Part shown: positions 46,007-58,000 of the stretch, in pieces
Position numbering within the stretch: position 1 is the stretch's first letter
How the letters are laid out: every line of letters begins with the position of its first letter
Assembly: GCA_040954595.2 (NCBI GenBank)
Contig: CM082587.2
Coordinates: forward strand, 9,734,001 to 9,798,000
DNA length: 64,000 nt
Direction of reading: 5' to 3'
Source: Balanoglossus misakiensis
Lineage: Eukaryota > Hemichordata
Position numbers and translations under genes: made by a program
The notes under the pieces: generated by a model
What the model saw: the letters and a program-made list of their open reading frames with translations, nothing else
What the model was told of the DNA's origin: nothing
Databases searched by the model: none

Positions 46007-49000
46007 AAGATTGGTAATAAAATTTAAAAAAAAATCAATGTGTCATTTCTTGCTATGTTTGTCGATGTTGTAGATAACTGTAAAAAAAAAACCCAACCAT
46101 AATCGTGGAAAACACGACCTAGGTCGCCGAATGTCACTACCGTATGTAAGACGGTAGTGACATTCGGCGACCTAGGTCGTGTTTTCCACGATTATGGTTG
46201 GTTTTTTTTTTTACAGTTATCTACAACATCGACAAACATAGCAAGAAATGACACATTGATTTTTTTTTAAATTTTATTACCAATCTTAACAACAACAACA
46301 ACAACAACAACAACAATAATAACAACAACAACAACAATAACAATAACAAAATTACTGAGTTCCCTGTGTAGACACTAGTAAACTGAAGAATTTTGAATAT
46401 GTCATGTTTCTGATCAGGGAGTTTATCTATTGACATCAGCAAGCCACATTGAGCTCTGTCTCTCATTTTTAGCTCTGCTGTCAGCGACAGGAACTTTTCA
46501 GATAGGTGGACTGTCAATTATCTGGGGCAATCATAGTATTGACTGCTATGTCCCAAGGCTAATGGCATAACCCAACGTAATTTAAAGCACGACTGTGCAC
46601 TGTTTATTGTTCACAAATCCCTGTAATGACCGGCCTCACAACAAACCTGGCCCTGTGCACAATGAACCCGGCCCTGCATTGCATTAAACTCAGTCATGAG
46701 TACCAATCAGGAAGTAAAATATTCACTGAAGTATAATGTTTAATAAGAAGCATAATGTACTTTAAAATCAAAAATACATGAGTAAAAATATTCACTGAAG
46801 TATAATGTTTAATAAGAAGCATAATGTACTTTAAAATCAAAAATACATGAGTAAAAATGTTCACTGAAGTATAATGTTTGTCAAGATATCTACACCTTGT
46901 TATATTCTAAAACAACATTTCCATTAGAAATACAATCCACATTTCTTGAAGTAAACATATATGATTCTATACCCATAATTTTACCTATAACATTTATTAT
47001 ATTATACAAAATTTAAAATAAAAAATACATGAGTACCAATCAGGAAGTAAAATATTCACTGAAGTATAATGTTTAATAAGAAGCATAATGTACTTTAAAA
47101 TCAAAAATACATGAGTAAAAATATTCACTGAAGTATAATGTTTAATAAGAAGCATAATGTACTTTAAAATCAAAAATACATGAGTAAAAATGTTCACTGA
47201 AGTATAATGTTTGTCAAGATATCTACACCTTGTTATATTCTAAAACAACATTTCCATTAGAAATACAATCCACATTTCTTGAAGTAAACATATATGATTC
47301 TATACCCATAATTTTACCTATTTCATAATATTAAAATATCAAGAATATTTGCATTGTAAAAACGTTTCTGGGAATTAAATAAGGCGAAAACCTTATTTAC
47401 AGAATTTTACAACATTTTCTAAATTCAAACAAAACCGTTATACTCGTAAAAGTCGTTTACTCACATGTCAACAAACGGGATGGAAGTTGTTTATGGCTGA
47501 ACGATCATTCAATACATATACACATGTACATTAAGCAAACAGTGTCTAGTATCAAACATAATTAATGGAAGGGGCAGCGAGAGAGAAAGACTTTTTCCTT
47601 TTAAACTAATGAAATGCTTTCAAACATCCTTTTAATTTCCTCTGTGTATAACATTGCCGTACCACGTCTATGCATGTCATTATTTGTATCGTATTGTAAC
47701 GACACCATAAGTTTGCCACTTAAGCCTGCGATTCCTATCGCGCAAGTGCCTAAGAGTGTACCCCTCGTCCCTCTATGGATTTTCTCAACACTGACTTTGC
47801 GATCATTGTGACATTCCAGAAAAGTAAGCTGTCCTGCATTAGATATGTATAAGACATCTTTAATGGAATTGTTTTGCTGTTTAGCAAGCTGGATTAATTC
47901 CCTAGTTCTGTCATACTGGAATTCTGTTAACTGTGATATTGGTGGTGGACCCGATACTCTATCGTCAAGATTTTCTTTAAGTCGCCTTGCCAGTTTCCAG
48001 AAATATTCATCCCCAATCGAGGCTTGATTTACATTTGTTGTCAATTTTTCTGTAGTGTTGTAAAGACCCAAATCTGTAAAATTTTCTTTGAAATGCTTTC
48101 GCAATGTGCGGGCAACATCCAACTTAACATCCATGGGTTTTCCATCATTAACTATTTTAGCAAAAGCTGATAAAAACAATGCTAATAATGTTGAATTGAG
48201 ATTAACATTGTGTTGTCTTGTCAGTTGCTTCAATTTTGATAGCAAATTCTCGGATATCTCAAAAGTAATACATTTTGTTTCGACATTCGTGTCATAATCA
48301 TCAGAAATATCTGAAAAGCATAATGGCGGTGCCGATTCCACCAGCATTTTATCGTTGTCTTTCTCAGTTACACTTATAGTCTCTGGTGTTGCAATCAAAT
48401 CTTGAGCTGCTCGAGGAAACGGTACTCTCTGAATTCTTTGCTGAATGTTTGTCTCAAAGGATCCGTCCACAATGTCATTCAGATTTTCCACGAATTGATT
48501 CACATAGCTACTGGCACCAACACCATCTGTAAGTGAATGGTGAAACTGAAACGTCACAGCAGCCTTGTACGACTCACGATCGCCAGTGTCATTCTTTGTC
48601 CACTCTCCTTGTAAGATTGTACAGTTCCACAAAGGGCCTTGGAGGCAGTTGATGGCATTGCTTCCAGATCGAGAAATGGCAGTTCCCACATCGTCGTTCA
48701 CGGTTAGACCTGAAACACGAAGATCAACACTTCCGCCGTTTGTCATCTCTGCGAAACACCTGTCAGTTTCTCTGCCGTCTTCATCGTGCAAAACGATAAC
48801 TCTTGAACTCAATGCACTATGTTTCTTACGTAGGTTATCAAGTGCCTTGTGAACAATGTCCTTAGTAATTTCAACTTTGCAATTCAATTGCAAGTGTATT
48901 ACAACGGGCCAGAGACGGTATTGTGAAAAGACGTCGTACATACGTTCGGGCGCGTTCATTTTCCGGAAATATGGCGCCAGTGCTGTGCGATCATTTGTGC

Positions 49001-52000
49001 CCTGTGAAGTGATGAATCGCGGTATTTGCATGGCTGCTGCGAACTTCCCATGTCTTGCAAGCACTGGGGCTTTGGTGATTGCCTGAGCACGTAGAATGGC
49101 AAGGAACATTTTTGTCTTATTTCTTTACTGTATATGGCTTGGTGACGGACAATATGATGACGACAGCTTTTTACTTTGCTGGAGATAAACTGGGGGCCGA
49201 TAATCTAACAGTTGCAATGCCGATGACGGTGAAAAAAATCGTCCTAGAGAAACAATATGGACAGAATGACACATTAATTAACAATGAAATATTTTTTTCA
49301 TCAAAATGGTATTTGTATTACGAATATGTAGCTTTTGCACTTCACATATGTTGTTTCATTCTCGTGATTGGTTGGTTTTCATTTCTGTATCATTGTTTAA
49401 TATGTACGAATCTGAATATTTGGTGTACCTTGATTAATTTACCCCAGCAAAATCGGTGGGGTTGGAATAATTATATTTCACACATTTATTAAACACTCAC
49501 GCTTATAAAGCATGCGGTCGGCTATTTGGGAGTGGCACTAAGACCTTGCTTGACTCGGTAATCATTTCAAGCCACGGTCGCCTAGGCAAATATATTCTTA
49601 GACGTACACCCAAAATACTAAACAATAAGTTTCATTTACCGAGAGAAAAACAAAGATTCCAAGTTTGTCTTAAGAAGTTCTACTTCAACACCTGGTTTTG
49701 AGAGAGAACTACTTTCTGAGTTTTGAAGGTATTATTGCAACCCACGGCATGATTTTGGATGCGCTTCTGTGTTCAGCACAAGCACCAGAAAAAGTCTCCC
49801 ACTGACTATCGCCCTATACTGTCCAAAAAAACGTGTGTACGGTTAACTTTAAATCTACAAAACTTGGTACAAAATATGAATAAGTCACTTGCACCTTACC
49901 TGAATCTCGAACAGAGAAGACTTTTGTCAACGAACCTGTTGATGAGAAAGTCGGATCGAAAATGACAACGTTTTATTTAAAATGCGCATTATATGACATT
50001 CACAAACATGTACGATCAAGTTAGAATGAACATTGTAATATGTTTATATAATGTGTTGTAATAATGCGAAGAAAAGCTTTTTCATTTCAAGTAGTGAATG
50101 GGCCGGATACATGATTAATGGCCATTGATATTTAAATCATTGTCATTGAACTTGATGGAACAATGCTGAATGGCAATCACTTAAAATGCAAAGCATTTTG
50201 TCCCATTCATATACATTATCTGTACAAAATTGTTACCAGACCCAAGTGTGCATACATTTTTATGCAAAGTGTCCGTCACGTGGTTAAAATTTCGAAAGAT
50301 TGCTACCATGAGGATTTATTGTACATTTCCAACCAAAAGCTTATTTTTAAATCTTTTAGTTTACACATGTGCGATGTATGTTTCTTAGTTATTGTCAATT
50401 TGGAATTATCCCAAATATAAAGTCACCAAATGAAACGCTATTTGACAAAATGACAGTCATTGACACCTGAACTGTTTCATGAATGTAGCGACAGGACGGT
50501 GCTTCAAGGCACACACACACAACATATTGGCTAAATGACGTATTTTTAGAGATCACAATTCATGACCAACCCTCCCCCCTCCGCTGATTACTGGTAAACA
50601 TGGTAATCAGATCTGGTACTGGCCAACTGCCGATTATGCAACTATCAGTATAGGACAACACAAAGTATTTTCACTCAAACATTCCAACAGCACTTGCTAA
50701 ATGGAGAGCTGATCACATTTCATTTCATTTGTTGGGCCTGTAACTGACAGAAAATGATGGCTCAAAGTGTAGTTTGAAATGGTTTCAATGTGGCTTGCGG
50801 TATGTTGGACTATTTGAAAGGTCGAGTTGAAAACATAAGGAGGGCATATAAACTTTGTATAAACTTTGAAGTGTAGTTTAATTCTTTGCTATCGATGCTA
50901 TAGACTGTTCTGCAACGCATGGAAATAGAATTGCCCAGGTTCTGGGTTATTGATGAAGTACTGAAGGTGATTGCACTGTAGTGATGGCTGCAGACCCTGT
51001 GGTGGTGGATCATTCTAGCATCTGAAATTGGTAGACACAAATGTGAATATGCTTTTATGACAAAAGTGTTAATGCTGCTCAGCAAAGGATACATGTATGC
51101 TTATAGGTATTAATTCTGCATGTCACCCTCAGCTACATATCAAGCAATATGCTTCATAAATCATTCTCAGTCATATTTTTGTAATAACCTCGCACGTGTG
51201 TGTGTGCGTGTGTACAATGTATGTATGTTAGCCCTGCATACAAATCTGTGTGTTCCCGGCGTTACACGGCCTGCACCACGTGTAACGCCGGGAACACACG
51301 CATACACAGACCTGTATGCAGGGCAAAAAAAACCCAAAACCACACAGCTATTATAATTGTTACAAAAAATTATACTGATTTACTGAATGGCAGATTTTAG
51401 ATCGGGTAACTTCGACTAAACCAAAGCAGTAATTCTTATAACATATTCACACTCAGTTAGGTGGTTATTAATGACCACTACACTCTGTTTCAACTTGTAG
51501 GTGAATTTTACCCAAAATGCAATGTCACAGTATGATTTGACCACCTATAAGCAGAAGTAAAATATTTCAGGATGTGTGAAATAACTCACTAACTCTGTGA
51601 GTTACACCAACATGGGTAGTCAGTCACTCATTACAAAGAATTCTCATCCACAGTTTGTAGTATTTGGAATATAGTCTGCTTCGTCTTGTGATGTTTTTAG
51701 TGTCACTGTTCAAACACTTTGATGCAATGGCTGCTTGTAACAGCTACAACCACCCTGCAAGGTGCATCATCTGTCAGTGCCATACCAGTGGGGCTGTACA
51801 ACTGATCTTCATCTCTGTCAATACGACAAACAAACTTACCACCACTCTCAAACTTCAGTATGCTACTCGGGCTGTCAGTACTAACATACACATATTTATC
51901 ATTCTCAATGATTATTCCCCTGGGGTCTCTCAGCTGACCATCCCCACTCTGACAATCAAAGGAATACAAAAACTGGTCATCTGAATTGAACACCTGGATA

Positions 52001-55000
52001 CACATGTTATCAGAATCTGCTACAAACACCATCCCACTTCTTCCCACTACTATTCCCCAGGGCCAATGGAATTTCCCCTGACTTTCACCTACCGATCCAA
52101 ATGACCTTATATACTTGCCATGTTGTGTATAAATGCTGACACATTGCCCACCCTTGTCTGTCACATAGACATTACCATTGACAGGGCTGATAGATATCCC
52201 AAATGGATCTTTCAGCTCATTCTGACCAAAGCATCTGATGACACGTCCATTCTCATCACTGACAACTACTTGCATATTGTTGTCATCTAAACTATAGTGC
52301 GTATTGTCACTTGATATAGTTATGTCACGCGGCCTGAAAGGTTTGTCAAATTGTGTAAATTTCAAGATTTTCTTCACTCTGCCCTCTCTGGTGGTTATTT
52401 GTAATCTGTTATTGTATGTATCAGTGGTGACAATGTCTTTGTCTTTGTTTATGGCCACGCTCCAGGGATTGTCATACTGTCCCTCAGCACTTCCTCTACT
52501 GCCAATGGTTTGAACCAATCTTTTGATGACAGGTATGATGACAGGAGAGCCTGGTATTGCCTGATCTCCTATTGTCATGGCAACTTGATACTTCCCATCC
52601 ATTCGTCCATTCACTGTCACTCTGTGTGTACCATCTCTGTTATCTGATACTTTGATGTCTTCCCATGATGCATCAGGTTTTCTTACCTTGGCTTTCACTG
52701 GTTGTGTTGGGAGGACTTGTTTTCCTGTGGAATCTCTGGTTGTGATCAGCAGGTGTGCAGAGTCACCTTTCAGAAGTTGTTTTGGAGTGTTTTGAACTGT
52801 ACACTTTGAGATGCACAAAGCAGTTTCTAGTTGTCGTTGCTTGAATGATTCTGTCAACTTTGCAATTAAAAAGTTGGTTTTGAATCCTGGAATTCCGTTA
52901 CCAGGAAGTCGATATTGCTGTCGACATTCTGGACAGGTTAGAGATCTTGTGTTTGCAACCAGAGCGACTAAACACCGTTGACAGAATGTGTGCAGACATG
53001 GTAATGCTTTAGGTGTTTCAAACAACTCCAGACAGATGGAACAACACAAATCCTCGCCGACTTCTCTTAGAAACCTACTGCCTACCGACATCTTGTATGT
53101 GCATTGCATGTATCAGTTACAATGTACTCTCTTAACCCCTTGAACCGTTCGTAGCAAAGTACATTTTGTACCTTTATCTTATGTGATATGATAATGTATA
53201 TTGAGAGTGCATCAATTCTAAGGTAAGGGGGAAACCATTTGATTTTTGGGGAGGGGGTGGTGGATAATTACAGCATGTGAGCAATTTTTCCCAGCCACTG
53301 TGACAGGAAATTTTTATATTGCACTGCTGGTCCACCTTTTTCTTCGAGGCTGTACGGAAGAAATAGATTTTCTTCAAAAAAATCCTCCCCCCCCCAAATC
53401 AAATGGTTCTCCCCTAACTATCAAGTGACTGGTGTAGGAGATTGTGCGTTTGTGATAGCAATTACTACATCATGTGATTTGGGGTCAGAACAGGGTTATC
53501 ATTGTAACAATAGTATGATTTCTGGTATGTACCTGTAGACCACTCCAAAAATTAACTGTTTTGTTGCACACATAGTCTGTTGCTAGAAAATTCAAGAATC
53601 TAGGTCAGAAATATCAAAAATTACATTTTAATATTGCTATATTTTACTACTTTGTGAAAGTTTAAGTAAATAATGCACAAGACCATCATCAATAATTATT
53701 TTTATTATTATATACATTCAACTGTCTGTATAAAAACATACCTCCAGTTTGGAATACCCCAAAGGAACAATGAAAAGTAGACAAACCAAGTGAAAAAATA
53801 TTCATCGAATTGCCTTTCACAAATATTCAGATATTTTTAAAGTTTCCAATTTTTCTCACAGTTAATAAAAATTCCAGGTACCAACCAAAATTCAATTATT
53901 GAAGAAAAAGTTCCTTATTTTCTTTTTGCCCTTTATCTTATTTCAAAGTGATTATGCGAAAATTACAGTTGACCGCACACAGATTTGTAGTTTTATCAAC
54001 ATAACATGTCAACCAAACTTATTTACACAGAGGGGACAAGTTATTTTGAGGTCAGGGAAGTCAGATAAAAACTGACAGAGAAGACAGATTTATTTTGTTG
54101 ATAAAAGCCATTAACTGAGTGATTAAAGGGACAAAGTCTCTCTTTCGCTGCCCCTTTCCTCTTAATTACGTTTGGTACAAGACACTGTTTATGATAATGT
54201 ACATGTGGGTATATAGTAAATCAACGTCTAACAACACACAACTTCAATCCCAATTGTAGACCCGAGAGTGAAAGACTCACCAAAGTGAATAATCGTTCTT
54301 TACCATTTATTCATTTTTGACGAGTTTTTACTCTCATATCATACAAGCGGGATGGAAGTTGTGTGTGGTTGAACGTTCATTCACTACATATACACATGTA
54401 CATTAATATAAGTGTTGTCTTGTATGGAACATAATTAATGGAAAGAGGGCAGCGGGGGAGAGACTTCATTAATTTTAATGTCAAATCAATTTTGGTTGAT
54501 GGAAAAAAAATTGATGGTCAACCTTACCGTAGAAAACAATGGAGTTAGACGGTGGTGATAGGGTTAAAATTAATGCCGACTCAGAGCTCAAGAAAACTTG
54601 CTTCCACTGTTGTTGTCAGTGTGTGCATTTAAACATTGAGACATTGTCTATGAAATCAAAAATGTTAAAGGCACGTAAGCTGCAACTTTTGGGATAATTT
54701 TCATAATTTTTGTTTCAAACTGTACTACCATTAGTCTATGCAGATGAAGGCAGTGAACTAAACACAAGCATTATAAACCCTAAATATGAGTGCATATGCA
54801 AGTTCTAACCAGATAAATAATAAAGCTTTGCCGCAAGCGATTATGGCCGCCACCGTGGGAAAATGCAAAAAACAACGAAAACGTTGCATTTCTGGTTATG
54901 AAACTTTTTAAACAAAACATAATCTTATCCACTTGAGCCCATGGAAGTAAATGTACACCGCTGAGACATTATATTTTCCTTTTTCATTCAAATATTGCAC

Positions 55001-58000
55001 TTTTTTAAAAATTGCAGGAATTTTCGTTTTTCTTCCATTTTTGGCCATTTTGTCATAAATAAGTGTTGAGCTTGATATATTATCATGAAATATCATTTAA
55101 TAGACATGATTAAAAGCATATTTAAATAATAACACATGTTAGCGAGGGCAATATCATCAATATTATGGTCAGAGATCACCAGCCCGAGGGCAGGCCAAAG
55201 ATCATGATATTGTCCGAGCATGACATGTGTTATTAATTTTATTATACCGAACATTTGACCATACATACAGCATAGAGGGTTGCGTCCATGTCGTACTTTG
55301 CAGGTTGCAGCGAACTAAAATATCTCACCGTACCTACTTCGAACTCAGATAATCTTGAGGAAACCGCGCTGTTGGTTGCGACTTCGGTGTATTTACTGTC
55401 CGTTTGCGGTAAAATATCATCCAGTTCAACAGCTGTTAATCCTGTGTGTCGCTTTGAAGCCATATATGCGGGAGTTGACTGATCGTGAAGGAAGCCATTG
55501 AACGACAGTTTGTTGTGCGCAGAAAAGATGCGCAGAACCTAAAACCTGTTCTCAGCCTGCAATATTCTCTCAGCGCGCGCGTATCCCCGGCCTGTAGCCC
55601 CTACCTACGGGCCATAGACTCTGTCAACCATGTAATATCAGGTTTTTTTCTATGTCACGTGGTATGGTCTCAGCCAATCAATAGGACGGAATACAGAGTG
55701 AGGTGTAATAAATGAGATTATTTAAAACTTTAATTTTTTATCCAGTTGCAGCTCATGTGCCTTTAAAGAGAATTTACCATAGCTTACAGCAGTGTGTGCA
55801 TTTCCATTGAGACTGGTTTCTAACCTGGCTTTTGCCTTTATTTGATTCTGTGCGTTGTTTCAAGATGAACACAATAGTCACTTCTATTTTTCGATAATTT
55901 TTTACAAATATATTCTGTTATTGCTGGAGTTTTCCTTCTTTCTTCTTGAGTCGTTTTTTCGGCTGTACTTTTCTCAGAAACCCTTGCCCCTGCGCTTATG
56001 AAACTTGGCACGGTGGTTGGGGCCCATGAGTACTGGTGCACCTGCACTTTGAATTTGTAATATTGTATAAGGTGATTTGGATGACCTCTGTCGTAGAGTG
56101 CCATATCTCAGCACGTTGTACAGGTGCAGCTTTGGTATTTGGGGGGATGAAACTATCATGAAATGCCAAATACAGGGGGATACCTGTGACACCTGCTAGA
56201 TTCATGTATTACGTGCATACCTAATGGTAGGCAAAGTGAAAGGGCTGCAAATGTAGGATTTGTTGCACATGACATAAACAGGAATGAAAATTTTTTGTCA
56301 AATTTTTGGGTGACCTCAGGTGTCCATTGACCTGCTTTCCATATGTTAGCATGCACATCATATAGACCCGCCAATAAGTATTTAAGCACCCACGTTCCGC
56401 AGTCGGAAACATGAAATAACACACCTTGTAGACAGTTTTTAGCGAAAATTCAAAAATATTTAATAAATTCACGAGAAATAACAGTAGTAGAGCAAAAATC
56501 TTTCATGTGCGATTAAATTTGAGCGAGAAATAATGACGTAAATATAGATGCGACGGAGTCGGCGAAACGTTCCATTCTCTATGGGAACAACAATGAAAAG
56601 AATGTCATGAATATTCATGAGGCGGAATCGATCGAACCAACTGTCAATAATGGGTATGTCCACCCCTTCTCCTGATGACCTCTCGCAGGCGCTTCGGCAT
56701 AGTATCGACGAGTTTGTGACACATATTTTGCTGGAATTGTTCTCAAGATGTTACTATGCGGTTAAAAAGGTCGTCGATGCTGTGAATTGGACGGGAATGA
56801 ACGTCCAAGTCGATTAACTCCCACAGGTTCGCGATGGGGCTCAAATCTGGAGACTGGGCTGGCCACTCCAACGTTGTAAAATTGTCGAACGGATAGCCGT
56901 AATCCTGGGGATTTTGTAGAAATGATTTCACATCCAAGGCAGTATGTACGGGGGGCATTATCCTGCTGGAACACAAAATCGGGCCCGACGAGTCTCAAAG
57001 CCGATGGTAGCATTTCGTTTTGTAAAACGTCTAAATACTCCCAGTGAATCATGGTGTTCTCGAACGAGCGAACCACCACCTGCAGCCAAGAAACACCCCC
57101 AAACCATAACACTGCCACCACCAAACTTTACTGTGGGACTGTCATTCAATTTCGTACTCCTTGCCGTCGCCTTCTAACGAAAACTCTCCCTCGGCTCCTA
57201 AACACGGTGAACTACCAAACAACCTGGGACCACTGAACAGGTGTCCAGTTGACGTAACGCCGGGCGAAACGTAGTCGCGCTGTGATATGCCGGGGATGTA
57301 ATTTCGGCTTTTTCTTGGCCACACATCCACGGAGTCTGGCTCCTCTATACAATCGAGATTTGATTGTGCTCATACTCCGGTATCCTCATGAAATTTAGCA
57401 CGGAGGTCACGGGCCGTCTTGAATCTGTCCGTCAGACTTGATCTAATCAATATTCAGCTTCACGTTCAGTTGTTCGCCTTGGCCGTCCAGATCGAGTTAA
57501 ATTGTCCGTGCTACCATTTCGAACAAGTTTCCGAATGTTGTACCTGACGCTGCCTTCTGTGATTCCAAACTTCCTTGCAATTTCTCGTTTTCTCAAACCT
57601 TGCCTATGCAGTGACTCAATTTGACCTTTCACAAATTCAGGAAGTTCGCGAACTTTAAGCATGATATCACTTATTCTATGTTTACAAACAAAAATTATGC
57701 AGCAACCTCCAACGACCTCGATCAGAATATTCATAAGCAAGTCTGGCAGATTTTCCCGCCCCCAAATTTAATCGGAATTATATTTGAAAGCTCTGATTGG
57801 TGGAGATTTAAATATGAATAGAGGGAAATTAGCCACGGACACAATGGCGCGAAAAGTTAATGAAAATGAGATGTTAAAGAGTATACCGCCATTGCAATAA
57901 TCATAGGAAATTTCACTGGCCGAAAAACTCGCCACATATGCAGTCATATTCGGCGCGGCAACACATCTGTGTTGACTAAAATGGGTTAAACCTTCCGTAG

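Noticed and set aside
57820-57840. TTAGCCACGGACA matching the foldback end at 1181-1194
   Set aside because: Only about 13 bases match and there is no partner arm; probably chance.
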